Below, piece after piece: positions 50,158 to 62,120 of a DNA stretch of 64,000 nt (the first letter of the stretch is position 1; every line of letters begins with the position of its first letter). The position numbers and the translations under genes are program-made. Origin of the DNA: Patiria miniata (lineage: Eukaryota > Echinodermata > Asteroidea > Valvatida > Asterinidae); NCBI RefSeq assembly GCF_015706575.1, contig NW_024037072.1:18043162-18107161 (forward strand), written 5' to 3'. A model generated the notes under the pieces. The model saw only the letters and a list, made by a program, of their open reading frames with translations, was not told where the DNA came from and searched no databases.

Positions 50158-50602
50158 GCTGGTCTCGAGTCGAGACCAGCCAAAATATCGAGACCAAAGG
50201 GGACCGAGACCGAGACCAAGACCGAGACCACAGCTCCCGAGACCGAGACCGAGACCGGCAAAAAGTGGTCTCGAGACCAAAGTCGGATCCAGAACACGAT
50301 TTTTTTTGGGGGGGGGGGGCAAAACAAATTTGTTCCCCCAAAAAAGTGGGTCCAAAAATTTTTTGGATTCTAGATGCTCTGTGGTGCGATCTGAGGCAAT
50401 TTCTGACCACTTTAACCAATGTTTTTTTGAGGAAAAGATGGTGGTGTACTCATTGCCTGTCTTTATTGCGATGTCACATAAAAAAAAATAAAAAAATTGG
50501 TTTCGTTTTTTTTTTTGGGGGGGGGGCATGGCCCCCTTTGGCCCCCCCCCTGGATCCGCCCTTGCTCGAGACCGAGACCGGTCTCGAGACCTACAACACT
50601 GG
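50158..50602 (-). repeat. GAGACC hexamer repeat, block B, split by an insertion
   Basis: GAGACC arrays with an internal GGTCTCGAGTCGAGACC palindrome. The right end is GGTCTCGAGACCTACAACACTGG, the reverse of block A's terminus. The array is interrupted at 50278-50564 by a MITE. The 192-codon antisense ORF (RSRSRA) across this region is an artefact of the repeat. Confidence 0.8.
50278..50564 (+). mobile_element. hAT-like MITE of the CAAGGGCGGATCC family, copy 1
   Basis: 287 bp from CAAAGTCGGATCCAGAA to CCTGGATCCGCCCTTG, flanked by perfect 8-bp duplications CTCGAGAC (50270-50277 and 50565-50572) created inside the GAGACC array. The interior shares with the 63.6-kb copy a GATTCTAGATGCTCTGTGG stretch, a TCTGACCACTTTAACCAATG stretch and G/C runs near the ends. 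The two copies are in opposite orientation. Confidence 0.9.
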
Positions 50603-50911
50603 ACTAACCACTCTGTCACAAATCGTGCTGGGTATAGAGAAAACTGAGAAACTCGCTTTCGCACGTGCACTTGCTTTTAAACAAAGACCTCAGTGCTTCA
50701 CGCTACTATAGTTGTTGAGCTGTTTACGTAAGAATCTATCAAGGTAGCGCTTGCCAGTACGGCAACATACATGAAAATACGGGGGGGGGGGGCAACAGAC
50801 GGCGTCTTGGCAGTGCAAATACCTGGTAAACAATGACGTCAAGCTTTGTTATCTAATGGGAGCTTATGGTGGCTCTCGTTCCAACCTGGTTCCCTTGAAG
50901 AAGCACACAGG
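50603..50911. other. Spacer between repeats, no gene seen
   Basis: About 300 bases of unique-looking sequence with a G run near 50781-50791. No ORF of note. Confidence 0.4.
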
Positions 50912-50915
50912 TTAA

Positions 50916-51303
50916 AGGTATAGTTGACCATTTTGTCATTTGTGCATTTTTTTCTTTCGTTTGAAGCAACAAAATTGCTCAACATCTGTAGACGGGTGCT
51001 TAACAACTAACCTGATGAAGTTATAGCTCTGTGAATGCTGTACACTTCCGAGAAAACAATATTCTAGTATCTCGATTTCCATTTAATAGTTGCCGATTTA
51101 ATAGTTGCCGAGAAATTCAAAAATAAATTGTCACTTGACAAATTTAATTTTGGAATGACCCTCTTTCATAGTTTTCTTCCAAATGACAGAAGGAACAATT
51201 TCACAGGGAGTTGAGTGTCATTAATATCTTCAAGAAAAGAAAGCTTTCCAACAATAATTTGGTCGGTTACTTTTCGGATAGCTGCAAATGGTCCACTCTA
51301 GCA
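50916..51303. mobile_element. TTAA-flanked MITE, copy 1
   Basis: AGGTATAGTTGACCA at the left and TGGTCCACTCTAGCA at the right form imperfect inverted ends, each with TTAA outside (50912-50915 and 51304-51307). TTAA duplication is the piggyBac-type signature. It aligns with the longer copy at 63054-63895: TTTGTGCATTTT, GTTTGAAGCAACAAA, CCGAGAAAA, TTCTAGTATCTC and GGTTACTTTTCGGATAGCTG all recur. It holds a short tandem pair, TTTAATAGTTGCCGA. Confidence 0.7.
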
Positions 51304-51307
51304 TTAA

Positions 51308-52858
51308 AGGCACGTAGAGACATGCGCATATCAACATGTAAAGTATCCAGTGAGCTGAAACTTCAACAAGTTAGTTGTATTAAGCACCGTTATTTTCAAG
51401 TTTTTAGTAATTTTGTTGCTTCGAGTGAAATAATTGCACGAAGAGCAAATGATTGTGTACCTTTTCAAAACCACAACGTTATGAGTCTGCTATATAATAG
51501 TGTGTGTTTCCCATTCCCCTGATAGATGGAGTTATCTAAAGTGTATTCGCAGTCGGACAGTTCATCAGTTGCAATGAAACTAATATGGATAATTGGAATT
51601 AACAGAAAAAAAATAAATACAATAGGATGAGTATAGATCCTTTGTTCTGCATTACAATTATCTGAAGTGTGCTCTTGTTGCCCAGGGAAATGCGCTTGGA
51701 TGGATGTCTTGCACATTCATTGTTACTGAATTAAAATAACCCAAATACTTTCAGAGATGTGTGCCGAATGCAAATGTTCTATTCAATTAAAAAAATATTT
51801 TATCGTTTAGGGTCTTCACAAAAGGAAATGTTGGATTTTGTTAAATCAAGACAAATCTTGACTGACCTCCATCGACTGTCATCACTCGTACGTACACTTA
51901 GGCGCCTAACTGCATTAGCACACATTTCAGCATTACCCAATCCTCGCGGCTCGTTTTCACCCGTGTTAAGATTGACTCAATCTTCGCTCTAGACACGCGA
52001 CACGTTAACAATCCCTCCCCTCTCCTCGAAGTGATGGAGAACATCATTTGAGAGTATCTTGCGTGATCAAAACAAAGACATCGCATTGATAGGGTAAATT
52101 GCAGGTCGTGAATGATGCATGGATGTTTTCAGACTGGGAGAAAAGTGAGAAAGGATAAGGAATTATCACACGCTCCATCGCGCGAATCATTGAAAACACG
52201 CCCACCTTTCCAGCCGATTCACGCTAACACCAGGTAACGGCACGCACTAAGGTTAAAAACGGTCTGACGGTATATGCGGATGCTGACAATGTTCCCTATG
52301 ACACCGCCGATAGTGCATATGTTGCTAATCACTGTTTGTTTAATAGAATTGAACCCATTCAGCTGTTTATTTGGTTCGCATAAAGTACAAGTCATTTCTG
52401 CAATTTCGGCCTTGGAAGGTAAATTCTGCGTAAGACTTTATACGCTGAGAAAGTGTGACGTCACCACCTACCCAAATCAGGCTCACTTCCTTGACAACGG
52501 TTCACGCGCATTCCTTAACGAAGCATTACACATTTTTAACACACATGATGGCTGACAGCAATGTTACATCCTACCTTTATAGAACATTTTCACAAATTAG
52601 GCCCAACTTATCAAGTCATCATGAAAATGAATGAATGAAGAAGAGAAGAGAAGGACCTAAATAAAATTGTTGATTGCCTTTCAACAGATTGTCACAACAC
52701 CAGTTACAGCCACAGTTGTATTTATTTTTGCTTCTTAGAGGAGAATCACGCCAAGTGTGAAACGGATTCACAACAGCCGTTGCGAAACCATAGTGTTCAC
52801 TGGGCCGTTGCAGTGCGCGTGAACCAGTAATCATGGTTGCACGGAGTTGGACTCTCAG
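51308..52858. other. Intergenic, no gene seen
   Basis: Short ORFs only. A CRE-like GTGACGTCACC lies near 52459. CpG-rich patches near 51890-52030 and 52170-52330. Confidence 0.4.
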
Positions 52859-52980
52859 TGACGTCATGACTACAGCAGCAGGCTGAACATGCTCTTCGCT
52901 TGCGCCCACCGCTCTATAAAGGTAGCTGGGAAGGGCTGATTTCTTCACATTCATCGGCCGACATGTCTGGGAAGTAAACC
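52859..52980 (+). promoter_or_regulatory. Candidate CRE plus TATA promoter
   Basis: A perfect CRE TGACGTCA (52859-52866) sits about 48 bases upstream of a TATA box in CTCTATAAAGG (52915-52920). About 45 bases further, GACATGTCTGGGAAGTAAAC gives an ATG that reaches either a stop after four codons or a donor-like GGAA|GTAAAC. This could be the start of a gene whose next exons I cannot see, or chance. Confidence 0.3.
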
Positions 52981-53984
52981 TTTATGACCCGTGAGAGTGA
53001 CCTTTAAAACTGCTCTTTAAATTACACCATCATTTTTTGTGAACTCTTGGGATTTTCTTGAAATTTTTATCGTGCGATGAACCTGTGAGTCCATCCAGTT
53101 CCAAACAAACATCTTCCTGGCTTTCAAAAAGTAATGATGGTATGAAAACCGCGAGTCGTTACGTACCTCAGAGAAGTTGGTTTAAAGTGCGTCTATTTTA
53201 CCTGAGCCATGTAAGCCACTATGCCAGCGCTCGGAAACGTCTAAACGACTTTCCAAAATGACGATCAGCTTTAAGAAGTTAATTAAAAGCCCTAGGCAGG
53301 CTTGGAAAGCAATCCCGCTGAACTTTCACCGCCTGCACGTCCGGATTAAGGCGACATTCCTGCATATGAAGCCCAATTCGCAATGAAGAACGAATACTGG
53401 ACTGTATTTTTTTCTCTTCAGAGACAAGGGCTTTTGAAAGCTCCTGATCAGAAGCATTTCGGATATAGGAAGGGAATAAGGCCCCCGACTTGCCGCAAGG
53501 ACAAACCGGTAAAGACCGCGCATCCCCGGTCGCAAATCCCAGCAATCCACGCTAATGAACCTGGACGATTAATAACCCTGTCGGCTATTATTGTGAGGCT
53601 ATGTAATTGCTCATAATACAAGTAATGATAAGATGGCTGGCCTGGTGGGAGAAGCTAGGGAAAATTCCCCCAGGGACGTCGGCTCGTATTACCCTTTCTC
53701 TGTGTGGTACTACTAGTCGGGTGCGCGCTAGGGCATCATAATTGCACGAGAAGTATTGATTATTTGGGACATTTGCCAGGCTGAATAGGAACCAGTCAGC
53801 ATTGGATTTCAAGTTTTATAGACATTGCAAATTGGCTTTTTGATCCTGCGGAACAATTGAACTTCACGTGCACAATCGGAAGCCAAATTCATGTGGTTAT
53901 CACCATCCTTTTTCTCTTCTTTAACTTTTGGGTTTTGTTTTGGGTTGCGTAGTCACGCGCATTTTTTTTTTACCGAAGAATGTC
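52981..53984. other. Intergenic, no gene seen
   Basis: Short overlapping ORFs on both strands at about 53280-53620, none recognisable. Confidence 0.35.
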
Positions 53985-54096
53985 ATCGACTATCAAAATG
54001 TACCATATGTCTTGAAAATGTCAGTTGTCATTGATTTCACATCGACTATCAAAATGTAAAATATGTCTTGAAAATGTCAGTTGTCATTGATTTCAC
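53985..54096 (+). repeat. 56-bp perfect-length tandem duplication
   Basis: Two direct copies starting ATCGACTATCAAAATGTA at 53985 and 54041, each ending GTCATTGATTTCAC. They differ at two positions (TACCATATG against TAAAATATG). This is a recent local duplication. Confidence 0.9.
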
Positions 54097-54220
54097 AATG
54101 TGAGGTTTTTTTGGTGGGTGGGGGGGATTATCAAATGCAAATACATCACTGATATAAGATCGTTTTACTGATTTAACTTGTGTGAGATATCCATCTTTCC
54201 TGTGTTGCAGTCGTTCGCAT

Positions 54221-54992
54221 GGTTACAGCTCGATAGTCCGAAGGTTCGATAGTCCGAGGGTTCTTTAGTCCAAAGGGTCATTAATCCGAAGGTTTGTTAG
54301 TCCGAAAGTTCAATAGTCCGAAGGTTCGATAGTTCGAAGGTTCGATATCCGAAGGGCCCATTAGTCCGAAAATAGAATAAGGTTAATTAATCCAAAGGTT
54401 CGATAGTCCGAATAGACGATAGGGTTCGATAGTCCGAATCGACAATAAGGTTCGATAGTCCAAATATATGTTAAGGTTCGATAGTCCGAATCAACAATAA
54501 GGTTCGATAGTCCGAATGGGCAATACGGTTCGTCAGTCTGATACTTCGGACTATCGGACCTTACTGTTGATTCGGACTATCGGACCTTATTGCCGATTCG
54601 GACTATCGGACCTCATTGCCTATTCGGACTATCGGACCTTATTGTCGAATCGGACTATCGGACCTTATACTCTTTTCGGACTATTGAACCTTGTTGTCAA
54701 TTCGGAATATTAAAAGGAACCTTCGGACTATTGAACCTTATTTTCGTTTCGGACTATTGAACCTTCGGACTAATTAACCTTATTCTAAATTCGGACTACC
54801 GAACCTTCGGAAAAATGAACCTTCGGACTAATGGACCTTCGGATTAATGAACCTTCGGACTATTGCATCAAATGTTCGGATTAACGAACCTTATTTCATT
54901 TTCGGACTAACGAACCCCCTCTTATGGAAATGTTGTGCATTCGGACTATCGAACCTTCGGACTATCGGACCTTCGGACTATCGGGCGGCCCC
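54221..54992. mobile_element. Foldback element with tandem-repeat arms, copy 2
   Basis: 772 bp between perfect 9-bp duplications CGTTCGCAT (54212-54220 and 54993-55001). The left end is GGTTACAGCTCGATAGTCCG; the right end, reversed, begins GGGGCCGCCCGATAGTCCG. The left arm is repeated GGTTCGATAGTCCGAA with variants and AATCGACAATAAGG-type inserts. The right arm, from about 54540, is the inverted array (TTCGGACTATCGGACC). It is the same family as 35923-36231 by termini, TSD length and the GTCCGAA core, but the repeat unit differs. Noncoding. Confidence 0.88.
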
Positions 54993-55001
54993 CGTTCGCA
55001 T

Positions 55002-58000
55002 ATGCTATCTTGTTGCGATGCTCTAAATTGGATCACATTATTTTACACAAGACTGGATTTGGCTTTAAAACAATTATGCTGTCTGATATAAATCAATATT
55101 CACTAGACTAGAATTGAGTTCAACTCTGTCACTGTAAACTTCCTGGGCACATGAATAGGTATTGTTTCAGAGCAGCTGTACGTTTTCGTTCACTGACGCT
55201 ATGTGGAACACCATATGACAACAGTTTTAAGGTCGGAGTCAGTTGACTGCGTATATAGTCCATGCTAGATCAGTTTGACGTACCTTTGATTCTGAACGAA
55301 ACCACCAGGGTATTTAAGCAATCAAATTACCTACATCGTTTCTTATTAGTATTGGTTGGCCGTGTTTTTTCGTCCCTTTTTCATTCATCTCGGGTAGATA
55401 TGCCTCATTTCATGTTTTCATGTTCTCATTCCGCAAGTGCACGTAGGAACATGGGTGATTGTCGGGAAACGAGCCTGTCTATTTAATGAGGAAATCCTTG
55501 CTCGAAATGAAAACTGGTACACATACAGTAAAATTGATACGCATGATGTGGTATCGTTTGGAAGAAAACAATCATTTAAGGTAATTTAAAAATATATATA
55601 TATATTGTGCCAGCGGGCCCATTTTTTTTTTATTTGACAATATTCGTTAAATACTTCGAGGATTACCCGACCACTGGGACCTCGACATCACGTACGCAAA
55701 ATGCGAATCATGTCCTGGGTGTTGAGTTAGGGATTTTGCACTAGAGGGTGCCACTCAAAACATGAAACGGCAACTATCAATCAGTACAGGGTGAGTAAAA
55801 AAAGAAAGTGGCCTGGATTTATGCGGGTTTTTCTTCTTCTTAAAATACACGAATAATACACGAATGCAGTATGTATAGAGTACCGTATGTTGTTCCACTA
55901 ATCAAAAACAAAATACTGAAATTGATCCATTGGATATCGGAAGTTATGCATATTTTGCTAAAATGATCTATTTTTATGGCTATTTTATTTTATTTTTCTG
56001 AAATATTGATGGCGATTTTTGTCTGTTTTCCTCTGCAAGTTTTCGTTCGTTCATTGAGGTGGGAAATGTGTATGTTTCGTTGTAGTTAATGGGTATTCAT
56101 CAGTTCGTAGAATTTTTGTAGGATTCATATAGGATTTTGTGACCTTTGTGATCTTTTTATTAAAATAGTCATAACTTGGCTGGACTATGCAAATTTAGTG
56201 ACATTTTCACAGTTACTAGTCAATAACACGTAGGCCTACTTTATTCCTATGTTACTCTTATGAAATAGAGCGAGCCACATATTTTTTTCTAATTCGGTCA
56301 CTTTCAGTTTCAGTCACCCTGTAGTGTCATAGCAACGGAATCATGTGTTTTCTTAAAATGTAGGCCTATTGAATCACAATGAAACGAATACTGGTACCCA
56401 CCACACGCAAGCTGTATGCGCTTATAACCAGGTATCGGTGTCATGGGTAATTACTTTTAACAACACTTGACTCTAAAGGTTAAAACCTACCGTGTTTTTC
56501 TCTCCAAGTTGTGTGATTTGAAACAATCGTGTTGCATTAAATGAGTGGTCTCTCATTTTTTTTTTTGTGAATGTCCTTGTCTTCTTTAATAATCGTGGGA
56601 TTTAAGTGTCGAAGTCTCTGTACTAGTGTTTGATTCGCGTGATCGTTTCCAAGTACCAGTCGAAATCAAAAATGGAAGATTGCAAAATCGATAGACAGAC
56701 ACCCTACACACTCGTGCCAATGTACTTTTTTTGTATCATAAAAATGAAACGTGTACTATATGTAAGTATCCACAATTACTTGCTCCTGTTTGTTGAAGTA
56801 AACTACTTCGGGTAAAAATAAAAAGGAGAGCATCCATTTAAAACTCTCGAAATATTTCTGAATTAATACTAAAAGCATGTAAGACATCAAAGGTAGGTCT
56901 TCATCATACGTCATGTAGCATGAGAAGTCACTTGCTTCCTATATAGCTGCGACACAAAATGGTATAAACAACAGATGGTGCGATACGCTCAAATCGGAGA
57001 ATTGTTTCTATTTTAATCGGAGGCGCTATCACCGATGTAAAACATCGCCTTGATTTAGCGCATGTTCCCGGCCTTAAAAAAGTAATCAATCATCCTGAAA
57101 ACGAAGGGCCAGCAGTTAAAGAAAATGCCAAATATCAATCGAAGACGTCTGCACATAATTGAGGAGTAGTCGATAAGACAGTGTTGGTTTTTTTTAAACG
57201 TCTTATGCGGCGCGTATATACGCGGTCACAGATGTTGCCGAACGACGCTGAAGTGTTTTTCATTTCGTGGGGCTGAGCAGCTCCTTGGCGGAGCTAGACA
57301 ACGGACACACGGGAGATATTTCTGCCCTTGTCGGACAAAATTGTCTTTCCGCGGTTGCCCTGATGTTTGGCAGTGATAATGGTTGATGGCAGCCGTGAAC
57401 ACCACGGTTCAAACTAGGTTCAATCAACGATAGTTGGAAATCCTTAGAGAGCCACACATTTGAACGCCAACATTTCGCTAAAATACGCTAAGATCTCTTT
57501 ACATACTTGCCCCTACTTTGCGCTATACCTTGTTAATACAAACACGTTTTAGACTCTGCAACCTTGATGTTACCCTCAGGCCTGAGAATGTCATCCATGA
57601 CGTACAAACTTACAGGTGATAAATTATTGTATAATAAACACTGTGAACATATTTATAGGCCTATCTCCGGCAGGTAATCGCACTCAGTGTGGAAGTGCAT
57701 GTCTTGCGATGAATCCACAATCTCGTCCAGTGGACCAAGACATTTGCTAAGCATATAGTTCGGCAAAATACCCAAAGTGTGATGCGTTATAATTATGATC
57801 TTGCTCTTCACTGGTTCGTAGTTGTTTTTTAATAAGTGATTAACATTGAAATTGGATCCTCGCTCGTTGTAATCGGTAATACATTTGAACGAATAGCAAC
57901 TATATGGTCAAATAAAATGTTCATTCAAAATGGACTAAGTCAAAAAATTGTTATATCTCTAGCAGTAATAATGCGAAATTGGTAGACACAAATAAATTAG

Positions 58001-61000
58001 GGTGTTCCGCTTGATTATACGATGTAAGATATTGTTTGTTTAAATGCCCTGGACATTTTTATAAATTAGGTAAAAAGCAATTCCGAAAGAATATATGAAC
58101 TAAATTTGAACCCCGTGTATTTCCTTTTTGCTGTCCGTGTTCTATACTGTACCACCCACTCCAAAACCTCAACTTTCGTCTCCATTAAAACTGAGCCGAA
58201 ATGTGACGGAAATGAGACAGAAACGCAGATTTTCATTTCAAATAGAGAATGTGCCATATAATCATTGTCATAATAATTGCCATCAGAGCTTAATGGGTCG
58301 GACGGAAGAATCGGGTAACAATGTTGCAAAATTGGCGCCTAGCCAAGTCGGATTGGTTCCAAATAAGTATCGATTTGGCGCCAACACTGGTCACTTGCCA
58401 AGTAGCCGACATTCCAATGCACTGGTCTGATGGGGTTTTTTTGCAGTTTTTTTGTTACCGTGCTTTACCTCTGCGGTATTGTTAAAGCTCAGCGAGATAA
58501 TGAGAAGCGATTTTCCAACCGCCAGGGATACTTGTTCAGTCACCAGCGCTAGTCTCCGTCTACCAATTCAAAGCAAGTTCGACAATGTTAATAAATGTCC
58601 TTGATTAAGCCGTCAGTAAGCTACTTGCTCGAACGTCTCAGGTTACTTGACCCCCTCAGGTCACAAGACAGTCAGGGCTTGTTTGGAATGGAATATTTAT
58701 CTCTCCAAATTGCTGCTCAATTCTTGGGTAACCATAACGAGAAGGCATCCCGCGGGAGACCGAGGCACGCCATCAAAGAGAAGCCGCTTAGATTCCATCA
58801 TTCGGCCGTGTTTACCTGGAACTATACGTTTTGAGACGTTATTTACATGCGCTAGAAGTCCAGTCTCAGTTACCTATCTGTATATATCACATCCTACATG
58901 TCAGCCTCTGATTTGTTGCTGTTTATGTAACCATAGTCGTTTTTCATGAATTTTGAATTTTTGAATATTTCAAAGGAAATTCCAAAGATTGGATGTTCGA
59001 GTTCAATACGTTTGTGGTGCGTGTGTCCGTGGGAGAGACACCTTGTCGCTAATTGCCTGTTCCCACGAAAGAGTAAGTGCATGCAAATCCGTGCAGAGAT
59101 GGTTACTTTGATTGATCTTAGCTGCCTGCGCTGAATTGCCAGTATCGAGATGTATACTCTGCAGGGAGCTGAGCTGGTCTTTGGAATGTTTAATAAGCCC
59201 AAGGAGTAGGGGTAATAATGATGTACTGAGTGCTAATAGTGGTCGATAGGCGTGGCATATTAAAAAACAAGTTCGAGTGCACAACAAACTCTGGCCGTCT
59301 TGCATGAAAGTCTCACATGAAATCTTTCAAAATCATCCCTGGTAGAGCTTAAAATGCGACGCCCACAAATGCGACGCCGATGGCACATATGAAACACCAT
59401 ACTTTGAAATTATACCTAGATTTATAGCGATTTGTGATAAATAACACGTGACTATAACATTACTGCACATATTTTGCCTCCATTTACAAACTTTTTATAA
59501 ACATCTTCCCGAATTGTTACAAACAATTTTTGATAATTATTTAATTTATTTTGTTTTCTTTTTTTATTATTTAACATTTGGTAGTTATATTTTATTGGAA
59601 ACTTAGAGGGCTTATTTTGGTCAATTTTCCGGGGACAGATAGACCGACCGACCGACCAACCACCAAGTGATACGTAGAAGCTCCTGCCAGAGCTTAAAAA
59701 CAGCATTAAAATAATCTGACAAACGACCAAGGCTGCTAAATTTGAACCCTGGTCCCAGATGCCAAATTAGTCATTCCCGGGATGTGTGCAATATTGATAG
59801 TATTTTAAAGTGCCAGTCACTGCAAATTTTTCACGTGCTCGTTTTCATTCCTCGAAATTATCGAATGCACCATAAAGACTCTATTCTGTTACCGTCAACT
59901 GAAACTTGAAAATTTATAGTCGCCGGAATCCTTTTGAGTCTTTATTTAGAATGCAGGTTTCGAATAAATAAGCAAATAAAAAAAGACAACATAATATATC
60001 ACGCCAAACAAACATGGAAGTTATTAGAAATAGTAACCAATGACGTTGAACCAAATATTGCAGCTGCAATGTGGCCGCTTGAAGGGGTGCTGTGATTGGT
60101 TTGCCAAAGCCGAATATGATTCCCAGTAATTTATCAGGAATCTGAGGAAAATAGTGACACGCAACGAATTTTTCCTGATTATTAATCTACCACTGTTTTC
60201 GCGAAAAAAAGCTTACTTTTCTAAAAGAGAACTTGCTAATTCGAAAAGAAAATAAATAAATAAGTTGATAAGTTTTTAAGCTGAACACTTTAGTTTGGTT
60301 ACTTAAAAAACACTTCCTTGCTCAAGTAAAGATATCGATTTCAATTGATGAGTGGGCCTTCATTGAAGGCGCATAAAAATGGTCTTTAAGTTTTCCCAGA
60401 ACAAGATAAATTTTGCAATAACAAAAATATAATCAGTTCTTGCAAGGCCATTGCTCAGTAGAATTGCAGGTACTTAAGGACATTTTACAGCAGTCCATAG
60501 TACAACAAACTCATCATAATATATGTACATTCCAAAGGCCAGATATGAACCAGTTCGCTTCGTAATATTCGTATTGAAATTTGACCCCACAGACATCCAT
60601 CCCACACTCGGTTCATTTTTTACCAATAACCTGTGTGTGTGTGTGTGTGCTGTAAACAGCTCCGGATGAAGAGTCATTAAAATTAAGTGCCCTCTTTCGT
60701 ATTATGATCACCACTTTAACTTGTCTGACCTTGCTTCTATAGTAGGCCGTAGAAATATCAGAAAAGGAGGGAGTTACATGATTATTATTATTACCACGTT
60801 GTTTGAACAGGCACAGGGCTCTTCTTATTATTTCCAATACACAGTTGTCCACCATTTAGGCCCTGATAGTTTTCTACAAGTGTGATAATAAACCGTTCTA
60901 CGCGAATCCGAGGAACAACAGCAAAAGTCTCCGGTCTCATGGTCAGCGCGCATCGCCGTAGCCATGCGCATCGGCAAAATTAAAGAGGTTTTTTTTTTTC

Positions 61001-61638
61001 AATGTAAGGTGATGTCTCAAAACCGCCAAACTCACTGGTTTGACTGGAATCCTGCTGCAGAGGGTGTTGTAATTTTGTAATTGTGCGTCGGGAAGCCAGA
61101 CTGAGGGAGCGATGGTCGTGTATCTGGAACCTGTAAACTCTTTTTAATTAGCGCAATGTGTATGGGAGCAGACTACTGACCAGCCTGGCAGCACATGCAC
61201 GATGCCGGTGTCGCTGCATGGTCTGACGTTACCGTTTTCTCTGATTTTTGTCTTGACTAGATGCAAATTTCCCGAAGAATGTTCATGTCGATCGAGATCA
61301 TAGGGTGCAGAGTTCTCAAGCCTTATGGCCGCGCTGAGGTTAACTGAAGCTCCACTGAAGGATATTTCTGAGAGTTTTAAGGGTATCGAGGCGTCATCTG
61401 CAACATCAGCCGACATTTGAAGAAAAAAAAATAGGGGGAAAAAAACCCTGCGTCACCGCACCACTTTTGGGGCAAGCTCCATACCAGAAACCGGATACTT
61501 TGTTTGGCCTAAAGGTCAGCTAGTACACAGTTGTGTGACGTCATTCATGTGTGCTGCGGACAAGGTTTTTAATCACGCAATGCGTCTTTCTTACCTTTAA
61601 ATGCCACACATAAACACACAGTCGTCAATTTCTATATG
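55002..61638. other. Intergenic, no recognised gene (about 6.6 kb)
   Basis: Only simple repeats and short ORFs: AT dinucleotides near 55592-55605, GACC tetramers at 59641-59658 and a TG run at 60632-60649. CpG-rich patches occur near 57190-57310 and 60930-60980. A CRE-like TGTGACGTCATTC lies near 61536. Confidence 0.4.
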
Positions 61639-61801
61639 CCCGAGGACAATGCTTTGTGTTTCTCTTTGTCCCTGTAATATACCACTCTCCCATAGACTAA
61701 GCACATAACCGTACGATCGAGGTCCGTTTTAAACAAAAGACCCAACGCTCGAGGACTGAAAGGATCTTTTGTTCTCCCTTTGTGCGTCTGTGTGTCTGTC
61801 C
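61639..61801 (-). repeat. GTCCTCG-family repeat, copy 3 (inverted)
   Basis: Reverse complement of the 24376-24530 copy. Shared blocks read on this strand include CCCGAGGACAATGCTTTGTG, CTTTGTCCCTGTAATATA, CCCATAGACTAAGCACATAA and TGTTCTCCCTTTGTG. It lies about 40 bases left of the GTGTGGAC-family copy 2. Confidence 0.7.
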
Positions 61802-61841
61802 TTTATCGTAAAGCCATCCATGTACACGTTTACCTTACATA

Positions 61842-62120
61842 CCCAGTGTGGACATTTCTTTGTTTTCGTGTAGTTTAGAAAATCGAAGAAAGAAGTAATT
61901 TCATACTCCCACTGTGAACACTCTTTCGACCCAAATCTTTGATCAGGATTTCCTCTAGTGTTCCTCCTCATTTTGCGACAAATAACTCTAACCCAAAAAT
62001 TCCTCAAAACTGTTTTTCAGAGAGGGGAAAACTTTCTGTGACGTGGACGTGGGCAAGTCCACACAACGTCTTCATTACCTGCACTATGTGGACAATTTTT
62101 GTTCATAGGTCCACACAGTG
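61842..62120 (+). mobile_element. GTGTGGAC-family MITE, copy 2
   Basis: Ends CCCAGTGTGGAC and GTCCACACAGTG. Same order of internal blocks as the 33648-33918 copy, with moderate divergence and small indels. Similarity extends a few bases outside the left end (TTACATACC in both), so the true border may lie further left. Confidence 0.65.

Noticed and set aside
50092..50670. 192-codon - strand ORF with Arg-Ser runs, like an SR splicing factor
   Set aside because: The RS run is the translation of the GAGACC hexamer array and the rest is MITE sequence.
52967..52978. ATGTCTGGGAAG as the start of a histone gene (MSGK)
   Set aside because: A stop follows directly and no histone sequence appears in any frame downstream.
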